Shown here: positions 28,201-40,860 of the stretch, piece by piece
Numbering within the stretch: the first letter of the stretch is position 1
How the letters are laid out: each line of letters begins with the position of its first letter
NCBI GenBank assembly: GCA_947247005.1
Contig: OX365956.1
Coordinates: forward strand, 15,520,089 to 15,584,088
From: Spisula solida
Lineage: Eukaryota > Mollusca > Bivalvia > Venerida > Mactridae
Reading direction: 5' to 3'
Length of the DNA: 64,000 nucleotides
Program-made: the position numbers and the translations under genes
The notes under the pieces: generated by a model
Database searches by the model: none
The model's input: the letters and a program-made list of their open reading frames with translations, nothing else
Told to the model about the DNA's origin: nothing

Positions 28201-29009
28201 ATCGCAAATTTGCTAAATGGGAAATACTCGACTAACAAGTTTATACATGCATTAAAAATTATGAATTCATAATAAATATCATACAATTAGAATGCAAATG
28301 CAAAAGAACCAGGCAATTTACGTGGATTCCCAAAACGTGTTACAAGATTGGCTGCTGCAAAGCATGAAACCTCACAAGCAGCTCAGATGGAAATATTTAA
28401 TAAAACAGCGCTTTAGATGCTTCACCACTTAGATTATTCAATTAAATCAAGCTATAAATATACTACACACCCAATTAATTCTGATTCCAAATATCGTTCA
28501 TTGGCAGCCACATGGAGCTGTCAGTCTTCTTATTACATATGCTGTTACATGTAGCACCTTTTGGCTGCCAGTGGACTGCATGAGACTGCAATATACCAAG
28601 CATGTGAACATTTAAAATATTAAGGCTGTCAAAGACATATACATGTCCATTTTTGAACATGTTTGCCAGTTGTGTATTTGTCATAAACTACGAATTGCCC
28701 TTTGAATTGATTTTTACTCTTGTATACTGTTGCTATAGAATGGATATATTAAATAGATATGCTGACAAGCATACATACAATGTATTGTTCATAACACTTG
28801 TTTTACCTTTTTACTACTTTCAAACAGCGGATCATGTATCCACCCATTTCATAGGTTGGAATATAATATGTTCGTAAAGGTAATAAATGACTACCAACGG
28901 TATCTCTAGTCATTTTAAGTGCATTTTTGATGAAGAATTTGACACAAATAACATTCTTAATTAATGATACAGTTACCTGTGGTTGCCGCATGTATCTTAA
29001 TAAAAAAAT

Positions 29010-29217
29010 ATGCAACACATATCGATTTAGACTATAAATTCATACGCATACGCTGATATATCACGCGCATTGTTGAATCACATTTGGGTTTTAATGATAA
29101 AAATGAAAACAGTATGCAACACATATCGATTTAGATTATAAATTCATACGCATACGCTGATATATCACGCGCATTGTTGAATCACATTTGGGTTTTAATG
29201 ATAAAAATGAAAACAGT
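29010..29217 (+). repeat. Tandem duplication, 2 x 104 bp
   Basis: The text beginning ATGCAACACATATCGATTTA occurs at 29010 and again at 29114. Unit B has a single copy at 11860. The two units differ by about one base, so the duplication is recent and private to unit C. Confidence 0.9.
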
Positions 29218-32045
29218 ATGCATTGTACAAATAAAACAAGTTGAATATAAACTGATATGCAGAACCAGACATATCATGCGCATTGTTTAATCAAATTGAG
29301 GAGTTAATAATAAATACATGAAACGCTTACCACTAAATCAGTAAACACAATTATACCGATTCTTGCAGTCAGATATTTTAACATGTTTGTAGATCAACGT
29401 CAAACTATACGTGTTTTTCTTTCTATTTTCGTTGAATTGTAAGAAGAAGCTTTTCTTTCGGGTAATTAGTGACATATGAAACAAACCTTATTCCCATGTT
29501 GTTATCTTAATCAATTTAAAGTTAGACAGCTACAGATGCCATAAGTCTAACTCCACCCTAAAAGTGCATGTCGATGCCATCGGCAACAGTGTAGTATTTA
29601 ACCCAATATCTCTACATATCGCTAAAGTAACGTATGTGGAATAAGTATCGTTGGAATAGACATTGACACATTCATTCTCGATTTGTTTTCAAATCTTAAC
29701 TACAAAAACGTTCACTCTATGGAATTGTTCTGAGAAAATATTGTTTCCAAAGGTGTCACCTGGGTAGTAACATGTGACGTAGGGGTCACTAAACACACTA
29801 TTTCGTTTATATCCGTCTATAATAAACCTTAACAGTTGACGCAAAACTTGTCTCTCACCAGATCAGTTTTTTCTTGACGTTCAAATGGCACATTTTGTAA
29901 TTTATCTTGATTGTTTATCAAACATACGCGACTGTGACTCAATTAGCATCCCTTAAATTTCCAATGTAGATACATGTAGACATTACGTTAACGTTATCTG
30001 TGGGCACCAAATGAATAAAATAGCAACATATATATTACATAATGTTTTTTTCGGCGGTGAAGTTCATTTTCTCGTTAACTATGTGTTGGATAGTGTGTCG
30101 TGTAATTGTGGTATGAATGTATGTTTTATGGTTTCTGTGCTCGGCTGGTTGAGTACTGCCTTCCCTGTCCGATTATCTATTATCTTCTTACATAACTGTA
30201 TGGATTGAATTATTAGTTTCTTCAGGACAGAAACACACTGCATAGAAAGTGCATTTTTATCTTTCAACTTTATCTAACAATATGGACATGTGTATTTATC
30301 TCTACTTTAATGTCAGTGCCTACCCTTTTCAACCCCACGTACCTTTTTGTATTATTTCCGCTTCCGAGCAAATACAAACATATTTCATTTAAACATTCCA
30401 ACTGACAACAATTGATTTAATTTCTATGAACCACAAGCAGGACTGGTTGACAAGCTTCCGGTATAATGCTGTGTTTATTTACCCAAAATAATTATTCAAA
30501 TATCCTTATTGACATATTCAGTTTATTCAGTTGTGATAATGAAACGGAGAGTGGGAGGAATTCACAGTTATTGCTTCCTGATTATTCTACCGGATATTTA
30601 CCCAAAGCCAAAACTCATTACAAATGAGGTTAATAACTTCATTCGAATTTTACGTAACTGCCGGACAATAAATACGCACACTTGTATGTGTCGTCTACAC
30701 ATTTTATAGTCGTTGCTTAGTCAGAAACAGGGACGGGCTAGTTTTGTTGAGTTTGATTTGATGGGAGTTCTGCTACTAAATGTTGGACAGTATTCACTGA
30801 ATGTAATTTAATCGCATAAGCAAGCGGCCCAGAAGTGTCACAAGAGCGTTTAATAAATATTTAAATTAGCCTGACGTTACGTTAGCCATGCCTTGATCGG
30901 TCCATGACACCAGGGTAATATAAACGTCGTCAGGACATCGCGCTCATTGTGCCGCTAAAGTTTGGTTGAAACTTATGCAGCATACATCATTTTAAACGAT
31001 AATGGATTTCTTTAAGGTTATGTGATAAATAGAATCTTACATCGGTGCTTATTACATACGAGTTTTATTAAACTCGTCCACACTCGTCGACAAAACAATA
31101 TTTAATTATGTTTCCACTCGTTTAATAACACTCGTATGTATTAATCACTTATGTAAACTCCTTTAAAGGCTACAGACATCTTATTAAAAGTACGTTTAGA
31201 TTTTTATGAGAGCAACGACGCCATTGCATACTAGTGGTACATTATAATAAATGCTTCTTGACAATTATGCCACAAAGGCCGAGTTGGCAACATGTTTGAC
31301 TACGGACGGGGGAAGACATTGGTCAATCAGGAAAGCACACGCAAGACCTTAATAGTCGAACACAAACAAACAATGAAGCAGTTTGTTGCACGGTTACGAA
31401 GGCCAACACGTGTCTCGGTATTTTAATATTTGCATACGGTAACTCATTGCAAAGAATGAAGCATATGCCGTAAGTTGCCTCGTTATGACAGATAAGCAAA
31501 TACAAATGATATGATGTGTCTTTTACAGTAATATATGAAAAATCGATGAGTATTCTAGCTGGACATTAACACGGATGCTGTTCAGTTAATGAACAAACAT
31601 GTCCTAAGGTCTTCTGGCATTTAATAACTTTTTAACTTTGGCCACAATCTAGGACTGGGTAAAATAATACTTTATTATCAGTTAATGTTCATACCAGCTT
31701 TCACCGTAACCGATAGAATGTATAATATTTATTAAAAGATCTCAACAGGTTAATAAAAAATATACTTTCTATGTCTGTATATTTACTCTAAATTATGCTT
31801 ATACGTAACCAATTACTAAAACTACGTAGTATTTTTATTCAATTATTAAATGTCAACAGTTTTGTACAATATATTTAGCCTATGTACCTCTTCCTGTTAC
31901 TTTTCACCACATCCCGCCTACAATCATCGCATTGCTCTGTAGCATGCATTGTGTGAAATAGTATTTCAAAGGAGTGGGAAATGGAAAATCGATAATATTA
32001 TAATATTGGGTATGATCAAACTAGCAATATGTCGAGTCATTAAAC

Positions 32046-32200
32046 TTCGTACGCAAGAAATCTTCGTAAGTTCTTCGTACGAACTTCGTAGGCCCAAAAG
32101 AGCGTTTCAGTAAACTCAACTTCGTAAGAAGATTCGTAAGAAATTCGTAGATTTCTTCGTAAGTCTACGACAGGTGAGTACCTTGCGTAAACTACGAAAC
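32046..32200. repeat. Left subterminal TTCGTA motif cluster
   Basis: TTCGTA or its complement TACGAA occurs about nine times in this stretch, including the palindrome TTCGTACGAA near 32073. The right end (39088-39215) has a similar cluster. Such dense subterminal motifs commonly serve as binding sites for the element's own proteins; that role is inferred here. Confidence 0.7.
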
Positions 32201-32203
32201 AAA

Positions 32204-32405
32204 ATGGCGGCGTTTATTTTGCATAAGGCCCGATGAACAGAAAAATGTGTAAAAAATAACGAATAAATTAGACGATCTGTGTGAGAAGGAAGTGAGAGAG
32301 AGGCACCGGCTATCACGGAAAGGTGTTATTTGGTTGGTAGACCTTATTAAAGACGATATTGGTCCATTTGCCAACCGAACAAAACCTTTAAATGCAACTA
32401 AGAAG
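32204..32405 (+). pseudogene. Broken first exon of a HARBI1-like nuclease
   Basis: An ATG at 32204 opens MAAFILHKAR and meets TGA. One frame later, 32254-32405 reads without stops and contains LDDLCEKEVRERHRL and then WLVDLIKDDIGPF. This follows the N-terminal pattern of HARBI1/PIF-Harbinger nucleases, in which an LDD...ER motif precedes a [YF]LVELL..DL helix and then an R(T/S) basic stretch. The frame ends in AAG followed by GTACAG, a plausible splice donor at 32406. The start is separated from the body by a frameshift and a stop, so it is not functional as it stands. The DDE catalytic residues would lie in later exons, which I could not find. Confidence 0.6.
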
Positions 32406-32920
32406 GTACAGTATACGTTAATTAATATATTTTCGCTAGTTTGGGCGACCTAAATGACGTCCGATAGCATAGAAGGTGATTTTACAGTGAACACCGCTGT
32501 TAATGTAAACAATTGGGTGGTAACGGCGCCACTCGTACTTTGGTCAATTCGTACTTTTGTACATTCGTATCTTATCATTTTTCGATCAACCTGTAACCAT
32601 TTCATAGTCAGCTGGAATCCCTGCTTTTATAAGTTTGCTGTTACGACTTTTTACTCTACTTTCAGTAGTTTTCTTAAACTTTTCAGGGATTTTAACTTCT
32701 GTAGACCTATCTAGCTACACACACCCTTGTAGGTAACCACTTGGTAAAGGAAACAAAATATCAACAGAGAATGGAAGCCTCACTACAACACAGCAAATAG
32801 GCATGCACTTTATTTAACGCGTATATTTTAACCTTTAAAGTCAACCATATAGGATGTGGTACTCACAGGTACTTGCCTCGCTAAACATTTGAGAAATAAA
32901 TACAAATGTAAGCATGTTTT
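32406..32920. other. Harbinger interior, no gene recognised
   Basis: Follows the putative splice donor. A plus-strand frame at 32454-32714 is open for 86 codons and is rich in Phe, Ser and Thr, with no recognised domain. It is treated as intronic or decayed sequence. Confidence 0.35.
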
Positions 32921-32924
32921 AGCA

Positions 32925-33335
32925 GGCGAGGGCCCACTGTGTATAGTTTTCTTTCTTCATATAAAAGCAGGAGAGGTCCAACTGTATACAGGTGTCATTT
33001 CATTTAAATGGAGACCAGGACCAATTAGATTTACGTACAAAAAATATATATATACAAATATATATATTATATAAGTGTTATCTCATATAAATGCAGGTGC
33101 TCTGGACACCTTGTCATGATGTATAGGTGTAATTTCATATCAATACAAATGCTGTGGGCCCACTAGTATGTAGGTGTTATACTTCACATAAATGCAGATG
33201 CTCTGGGCCCTTTGTTAGTATATGTGCTATTTGATATAAATGCAGGTGCTCTTGACCCACTGTACATATATATAAGTGTGTTATTTTATATTTAATGCAG
33301 GTGCTCTGGACCCACTGTATACAGGTTTCATTCCA
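32925..33335 (+). repeat. Minisatellite, about 7 units of 48-56 bp
   Basis: Degenerate tandem units with the pattern GTGTTAT.TCATATAAATGCAGGTGCTCTGGACCCACTGTA.A..AG. Clear units start near 32992, 33075, 33127, 33174, 33229 and 33284. One isolated unit lies at about 38568-38618, near the other end of the element. A TATA-rich run (33045-33075) interrupts the array. Confidence 0.8.
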
Positions 33336-35640
33336 TATCCCATTGTTCATACAAAAATGTTACACCAAAAATGTGCAGCAATGTCATGTTGTGTATTGCT
33401 AAAATGCTGATCATGGCGTTATACACTGTGACCACAGGATACATGTAGGCCCTACATAGCCCTAATTCTGTCTTACATATCTTATTTTTACTAATTTTTA
33501 TTACAGAACTTCATGCAGAAAGAACAAACTGGTTGATTCATACATACATATGGTCAAATAGTTGACAAAAAGAAGAGACAATACTGCCTTTTACTGGAAG
33601 GTGTGTGTGGTAAAATGTTTAACCAAGGAACATAATTGATTAACTTACAACCTTACACCCATATGGATAAAGCTAGGGTAATAGTAAATAGTACCCCAGA
33701 TTTATACTTTTTCTATGTTGAATGATTTACATATAATACATATGTAGTTGTATTGTATATTCCATAAAATGCTCTAAACATAGAAATATAGATAAATTGT
33801 AACACATGTACATGGAATAATTTGCCATTTCTAGCTGCCTGCCAAGCATTGAATTTCAAGGCACATGCCTTGAATTTCATTTCAACCTTGAAAAGTACTT
33901 AAATTAAGTGTTGCTTTGAACAAATGCCAAAAAAGTGAAAGTATGTTAATGTATAGATGTATGTCACTGACCAGTACATAATTAATTGAGTGCAATCAGG
34001 TATTCTATTGCTTATTTGGTTAAATGGAAATTGTCTCTAGAAAATATAAATGCTACCTTGAATAATCCTTGAACTTTGGTGTAACATTTTTGTATGAACC
34101 ATGAAATTTGTTAATTTAATTTATCAATTGATACATAAATATACTGTATAATACTTAAATTGTAATATGTATATTAAAATACCATGCATTCTGTTATTGA
34201 TTGCACATCGGTTTTGGTTTTGTTGATGTGAAAAAAAATGTAAAATTGTTTTATTCATATTTCAGGTTGTATATGACCTGCTGGTGCAATGGAAACAGTC
34301 AACACTGAATTACACATAGAACATATAGTGCCATAAAGAAATAAGATGAACATTTAGTGTACACTGGTGCTACATTATTTTTGTGATTATGATAAGTCAG
34401 GAATTCCTGATAATATTATTTATTTAAATATTGCGGTGTAAAACCTCCATTTACCCCCTTATACAAATTTACAGTGAAACATGTGTTAAAAAAAGATCAC
34501 CTGTTAAGAAAGACCACTTTTTTAAAACATGTCTGTATCAAGACCAATCATTTTCTCTTGCATAAAACAATTATGTAATGATATATTGTATTTTACCTGT
34601 CACCAAAGACCACCTTTGTTATTCCAATGAATTGTTTTTATAGATGTGTTGGACTGTAGCAGCTTGTTATTTTAATTCCCAAAAATTATCTATTTAAAGT
34701 GGATGTATAGTTTTATCTTCATGTGATTTTACATTTTACTGTGGAAATGGAGTTATTAATTATGCATTACAGTACATTTTGCATGTTTTTTACTCTGCAC
34801 AGCTGTAATCTCATTAATTCATTTTGAATCATACAAATAAACTATTAAACATATATATATATTGTAATTAAAACATCTTTATTTTCAATGATACTCATAT
34901 TTGTTGAGGATAACTAACAAATTGTATTCCAACAGTAAACTCTCATCAAAACCTAGCTCATAATCAAGACTGATTTTTAGTTATTAGTGATCTGTTCTTA
35001 ATTGAAAGGATTATTACAGATTTTGATGTAGACTTATTACCTTTCTTTTGTAGAAAACAAATGTCAAGGGGAAAAACACAGTTTGAAATGGGAGGGAATG
35101 ATAAACTATTTTTTATTCTGTTGATGAATTTGAATAAATGATGCATTGCAGATTCAATAGCAATCAAATAAAAGGATATCACTGATAAATACACTGTTTC
35201 TTCTGTTTATTTTCAAACATAAATTTGAACTGACAACACTGATTCCAGCAAATGACAGAAGTTATTACTTAGCCAAGACTGCTTTTGTATACATGTAGTA
35301 ATATTTTGTGTTTTAAATGATCTAGTAGGATTACTTAAGTATATATTGTTTCAACTCAGTGTGGTGCCAATTTAAAACAGCAATTATACAAAAAAAGTCT
35401 GGATTTTAGAGAAAATAGTATTTTAAAGTAAAAATTAAGTATGTTATACTTAATAACAGGCTGTTGTAGGAAATTTATTTTTGTTGCATTTTGATGCATT
35501 TCCATGAGCATTTCATACAAACTCAATACAATTTCTGGAAGCAATCTACATCAATAAACCAAAATTTTAGCAATAAAATAAATAAATAAAAACAGTCTTA
35601 GCTTAGCAATAACTTAAGTTCTTCCATGGAATTGGAGCCT
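33336..35640. other. Harbinger interior, 2.3 kb without recognisable genes
   Basis: AT-rich sequence with no match elsewhere in the window. A pyrimidine-rich tract followed by ACAG near 33485-33508 resembles a splice acceptor, but the frames after it show no DDE motif. TACATGTA occurs near 33443 and 35293. A TAAA repeat ends the stretch near 35575-35600. I see no promoter or RNA gene. Confidence 0.4.
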
Positions 35641-35654
35641 GATTTAGCATGTCC

Positions 35655-37510
35655 ACTCAATGAACTAACTGGTTAAGTATCAACAACCCTCTGGTTAAAC
35701 CATTACATCATATGATGACTCAGGCAACTGACTGGTTCTGTATCATGAACCGACTGGACTGGTTCAATATGCTGACCCGGGTAACTGACTGGTTCTGTAT
35801 CATGAACGGTCTGGTTCGATATGCTGACTTGGACAACTGACTGGTTATGTATCATGAACCAACTGGTTCAATATGCTGACCCGGGTAACTGACTGGTTAT
35901 GTATCATGAACCGACTGGTTCAATATGCTGACTGGGCAACTGACTGGTTCTGTATCATGAACCGACTGGTTCGATATGCTGACTCGGGCAACTGACTGGT
36001 TATGTATCATGAACCTACTGGTTCAATACGCTGACTTGGACAACTGACTGGTTCTGTATCATGAACCGACTGGTTCAATATGCTGACTTGGACAACTGAC
36101 TGGTTAGGTATCATGAAATGACTGGTTCAATAATTGCTGACTCAGGCAACTGACTGGTTCTGTATCAAGAACTGACTGGTTCAACATGCTGACTTGGACA
36201 ACTGACTGGCTAGGTATCATGAAATGACTGGTTCAATAATTGCTGACTCAGGCAACTGACTGGTTCTGTATCAAGAACTGACTGGTTCAACATGCTGACT
36301 CTGGCAACTGACTGGTTATGTATCATGAACCGACTCGTTCAATATGCTGACCCGGGTAACTGACTGGTTATTTATCATGAACCGACTTGTTCAATATGCT
36401 GACCCGAGTAACTGACTGCTTATGTATCATGAACCGACTGGTTCAATACGCTGACTTGGACAACTGACTGGTTCTGTATCATGAACCGACTGGACTGGTT
36501 CAATATGCTGACTTGGACAACTGACTGGTTAGGTATCATGAAATGACTGCTTCAATAATTGCTGACTCAGGCAACTGACTGGTTCTGTATCAAGAACTGA
36601 CTGGTTCAACATGCTGACTCGGGCAACCGACTGGTTATGTATCATGAACCGACTGGTTCAATATGCTGACCCGGGTAACTGACTGGTTATATATCATGAA
36701 CCGACTTGTTCGATATGCTGACCCAGGTAACTGACTGCTTATGTATCATGAACCGACTGGTTCAATATGCTGACTCTGGCAACGGACTGGTTATGTATCA
36801 TGAACCGACTGGTTCAATATGCTGACTCAAGCAACTGACTGGTTATGTATCATGAACCATTTGGTTCAATATGATGACCCGGGTAACTGACTGCTTATGT
36901 ATCATGAACTGACTGGTTCAAAATGCTGTCTCGGGCAACTGACTGGTTCTGTATCAAGAACTGACTGGTTCAACATGCTGACTCGGGCAACTGTCTGGTT
37001 ATGTATCATGAACCGACTCGTTCAATATGCTGACCCGGGTAACTGACTGGTTATTTATCATGAACCGACTGGTTCAATACGCTGACTTGGACAACTGACT
37101 GGTTCTGTATCATGAACCGACTGGACTGGTTCAATATGCTGACTTGGACAACTGACTGGTTAGGTATCATGAAATGACTGCTTCAATAATTGTTGACTCA
37201 GGCAACTGACTGGTTCTGTATCAAGAACTGACTGGTTCAACATACTGACTCGGGCAACCGACTGGTTATGTATCATGAACTGACGACTGGTTCAATATGC
37301 TGACTTGGGCAACTGACTGGTTCTGTATCATGAACCAACTGGACTTGTTCAACATGCTGACTCGGGCAACTGACTGGTTCTATATGATGAACTGACTGGA
37401 TCAATATGATGACTCAGGCAACTGACTGGTTATAAATGAATGTACCTTCAGGCCACCGTCTAGTTTAGTATGTCCACTCAATATACTTACTGGTTTAATG
37501 CCATGAACAG
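35655..37510 (+). repeat. 52 bp minisatellite, about 33 copies, higher-order structure
   Basis: Core array at about 35720-37432 of a 52 bp unit of the form AACTGACTGGTTATGTATCA, TGAACCGACTGGTTCAATAT, GCTGACCCGGGT. Variants differ at fixed positions (TTCTG/TTATG/TTAGG; CCCGGGT/TTGGACA/CTCAGGCA). Degenerate units flank the core on both sides. A variant pair (AGGTATCATGAAATGAC then TATCAAGAACTGAC) recurs near 36100, 36208, 36525 and 37157, and a longer block recurs about 630 bp apart, so there is a higher-order repeat. Each unit contains GAACCGACTGGTTC, a stem of five over a loop of four. Because 52 is not a multiple of three, no long frame exists. Confidence 0.9.
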
Positions 37511-38920
37511 ACACAAGCAACCCCTGGGAAAGAATCCCAATTCAGGTAAAACAACCACAGGGTTTTAATCCAACAATAGGTGCAAACTATTATGCTTAAA
37601 CACACTTTAACACATAACAAATACATATTATACTTGAGAGTTATTTATTTTCACCACAAAATGTCTTATTTACATTGAACCATCAACTGATTACAAGTAC
37701 TTGTTCATGGTTTAAACTAGCAACATAGATGATTTAAAACATGATGTAGATCTGCAACATTTAAAGTTTAAAACTGTTGCAGTATGGAATGTACAGCAAT
37801 TCTGAGGTATGGATTTTTTCATACATGCAGGAATCATGCTATTTTTCTCAGAAATGGTTGGACTGAAATCATAGCACTCACAAGTCTTGTTTCATAAGAT
37901 AACTGTATTTTGCTGGTGGGTTTAGCCTGCCCAAAGACCAGGGCAAGAAAACCGAATTTTTTAATTCTACCTGACAGTTTTGCATTAATATTCAATTATT
38001 ATTCCCTTTCAAAAAAGTATGGAGTGAGCTTATCGCCTAGTTGGTATATCAGGATGTTGATTTCTGAACAGAAACTCCAAAATGGTTTCACAGATTTGAA
38101 TTTATACATACAGTTGTTACATAAAGTACATGATATTTGACTTTCACTACCATTCACCAATGTTTGACACACTTATGGCCCATTTTCAACTTAAAGTATG
38201 GCCTAATCCTGGTTTCCACCCGATAACTCATGAAATTTCTTTTGAAACAGGTGAAACATTATAAAATACAGTGTAAGTAAACTAAGTTCAGGGTAGTGGG
38301 TACACAGCATAGTAACCAAATATTTGTCATGAAGACACATATCTGTTCAGTTCAAGTCTTGAGGAATAACCTCAAAGTGAACAAGTGATACCACAATGAC
38401 AGCACCCAACTGGTAAATTTTTTAGACACAACTTTTGATATCATGTGACAATCACATCTTCAAGTGTTTCCAGATCTGGCTTCTTGTTGCAAACTGTGTA
38501 TGATAGTTGACATCTCAAAAGTTGTGTGGAGCCTTAATAGTTGACCATTGCATCAAGGGATGTTTTTATGTGTTATTTCATGTAAATGCAGACGATGACC
38601 CGTTGTATCTAGGTGAGGACGTTTAATATTGGGGACGTTTCAACATGCTTGCAATTGCATTCAGATTAGACGCATCATCAGATCACCGTCCACTTTTCTT
38701 TTTCCAATGATTATTATGTATTGAGGTGATTCAATTTGCATATTGGCATGTTTCATTCAAACACTAGAAGTTGAACACATTCAATTTCAATTCTAAAGAA
38801 AACAATCGTGATACTGATACTGATAGAAGCTAGCCAAGACAGTCAAGCTACTTTACTTACCACTCTGTAAGTCTGTTACATGATTGGACTTGTTCTGTGT
38901 GGTTACGCTTGACGTGAAGA
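37511..38920. other. Harbinger interior right of the minisatellite
   Basis: Unique AT-rich sequence. A plus frame at 37910-38140 is open for 76 codons without a recognised domain. The stray minisatellite unit (38568-38618) lies here. No RNA gene or promoter was recognised. Confidence 0.4.
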
Positions 38921-38927
38921 TCCCTTA

Positions 38928-38991
38928 AACTATCTCGTTCAACAAGTACGGCGACGATTCATCGGCCCAGTTGGTTGCCTTTCCGCTTCAT
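38928..38991 (-). pseudogene. Broken start of a Myb/SANT-like Harbinger protein
   Basis: On the minus strand an ATG at 38991 begins MKRK. After one extra base the frame continues ATNWADESSPYLLNEIV, then another frame break. The spacing of the Trp, acidic pair and Leu-Leu resembles the first helix of the Myb/SANT-like (trihelix) DNA-binding proteins encoded by PIF/Harbinger elements, which bring the nuclease to the transposon ends. Only about 20 residues are recognisable, so confidence is moderate, but the position just inside the right inverted repeat, opposite to the nuclease remnant, supports the call. Confidence 0.5.
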
Positions 38992-39087
38992 GGCATTGCA
39001 ACCTGTCGTCTGCCAAGGTGCTCTCTAAGCGGTCCGCGCGTTCCGGAAATTACGTTGCAATTTTAACTTCCGTCATGAAGAGTAGCT

Positions 39088-39232
39088 ACGAAGTTCGTAA
39101 GTGATGCGTACGTAAGAAAGTTCGTACGAAGGTGTTGCTGAAACGCTCTTAACTTTGTCGTAAGAAGTTCGTACGAAACCTTCGTAGGGCTACGAAAATA
39201 ATTTTCGTACGAAGTTTAATGAAACGGCCCCC
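39088..39232. repeat. Right terminal inverted repeat and TTCGTA cluster
   Basis: Contains TTCGTACGAA three times and further single TTCGTA/TACGAA motifs. The last 30 bases, complemented, begin GGGGGCCGTTTCATTAAAC, matching the left end from TCATTAAAC onward. Confidence 0.75.
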
Positions 39233-40450
39233 AGGTCTGTAACTGAGGCGTTTCTGTTATTCAGAATTGTAAGTTTAATTCTGTTGAGCCAATTATAGAA
39301 AGTCAATGGTATTAGTACGAAATAATTTAATGTTAGTATATAGCATTATTTTCAATATAAGTAGTAATACGCTCGATCATCTCATCGTGACTACTCACCA
39401 CCTCTTAACTACAAAGTCTACTTATTAGAATAACGGTTTCGGTACTCGTATCCTTTAACTAAATGCCTAAATAAAAAGACGAGTATGAAGATAATTACTT
39501 AGATTTTGTAAGATTTAATTTCATGTACGCAGTCATAATTCACTGCAACATTCGTTTTTGAAAGAAGGGCGTAGGTTGTTTTTAAGGAAATTATCCGTAT
39601 CTGATACGAAACACGTTTGTACTCATTTTAGCATCATGTAACGTGCATGAAGCAGAATAAGAAATGTATGATAAAGTGTAAACTAATTGGAATGAACATG
39701 AGATGAAGCATACATTTAATAACATTTATAGAGGGATTTATTGAATACTTTTATTACACGTGTATATATAATTTGCGTATCAAACGAAATATAACTTAGT
39801 TAAAGGCTATTTAAACGTTGTTGCTTTCATGTTCTGGAGATTAATAGCTGCCGGTACTTAAAAACAATAATACAATATACATATATCAAGCATATAAAGT
39901 ACCAAATGCTTTAACAATGTAAACAGAAAATGTAAAGTAAATGTTAGTATTACACAACGGGTTTATCGTGTGTCTCTGACTACCAATATTATAAGATGAT
40001 ATTGCAAGTTCGCAGCATTAAAGGTTATAAGTAATCTGAGCCATTTATAGTCAGACTACATTATATTATTACGTATATTATAATATCTTATCAATAACAC
40101 TTTATATAGTAAAACATATACAACATGTACAAGTATGTCAAACTTGATCCTCTAATAGTATCAAATGACAAACGAACATATATTGAAGGCCATAATGCGT
40201 TTAAAAGTTTACTTTTATTCTTGTTGTGTTATCATTGACATACACAATCGTATTGTATATCATTAACCAGCGTGCGTGGTATTTATAATGTCATTCCGGG
40301 TAGAATGCCACTCCGAGGCAAGGGTTGAAGATTATACATTGTAGCAAAGTGTTCCTTCACATTTCGAGGCGATCGCGCGGTAAAATATACGTTCAAATTC
40401 CGATTGTACAAGGGAAGTTAAAATATAATATAGACCTTTGCTGTAAAATG
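39233..40450 (+). repeat. Module M6, unit C copy
   Basis: Resumes the M6 text (AGGTCTGTAACTGAGGCG) immediately after the Harbinger end. It matches 50887-51690 in D and 4000-5330 in A. The B-box-like block recurs at 40263-40445. No gene seen. Confidence 0.85.
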
Positions 40451-40454
40451 ATTC

Positions 40455-40860
40455 ATGCTTACTAGAGGGTCAGAAATGTAAATCAAAGTCGGGAAATAAA
40501 TTTAAAACCCAATACAGAATGAGCTGTGACGTAAAATACCTTCTTTAAATTTTGATATGCAATGGATGTCAAGAAGAAAATGTACTTAGGAGAAAAACAC
40601 AAAGTAAGAAAACGAACGACTGTCCATCGACAAGACTTTCGCGACTCCTGAGTAAGGAATTTGAGAGTCAGTGTACATATAAACTCATGTTGCAACCTAC
40701 ATTGTAGATCACAAATACAGATTATTTTCGCTATGTATAATACATGCGGACAGTATATACGGTAGAAGATTTAAAGAGAAACATCTAATTATTTAACTTG
40801 GTCAAACCAAAACCATGTTGACAGTTTTGACGTCACATAGAATCGGGTTCCTATATTTTA
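40455..40860. other. Unit-C-only segment
   Basis: About 400 bp with no counterpart in other units, sitting between M6 and M7. A short plus-strand frame at 40562-40648 (28 codons, starting MDVKKKMYLGEKHK) is basic and protein-like but too short to assign. It ends where C and D share TTTTTGACGTGA near 40860. Confidence 0.35.

Larger units (their letters stand above)
32037..39232. mobile_element. PIF/Harbinger-derived element, 7.2 kb
   Basis: Flanked by inverted repeats: the left end begins TCATTAAACTTCGTACG, and the complement of the right end reads GGGGGCCGTTTCATTAAAC and then TTCGTACG. Both ends share an inner AGAGCGTTTCAG. The paralogous empty site is at 50866-50910 in unit D (and about 3970-3990 in A). 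The left terminus seems to lack about nine bases, a short flank was lost on the right, and about 650 bp of M6 was lost just left of the element (50192-50840 equivalent), so no clean 3 bp target duplication is visible. Inside are two decayed gene starts in opposite orientation (32204-32405 plus, 38928-38991 minus), as in Harbinger elements that carry a nuclease gene and a Myb/SANT gene. I found no DDE catalytic exon. Confidence 0.75.

Noticed and set aside
33045..33080. TATATA runs as a promoter
   Set aside because: Simple AT microsatellite inside a transposon with no transcription-start context.
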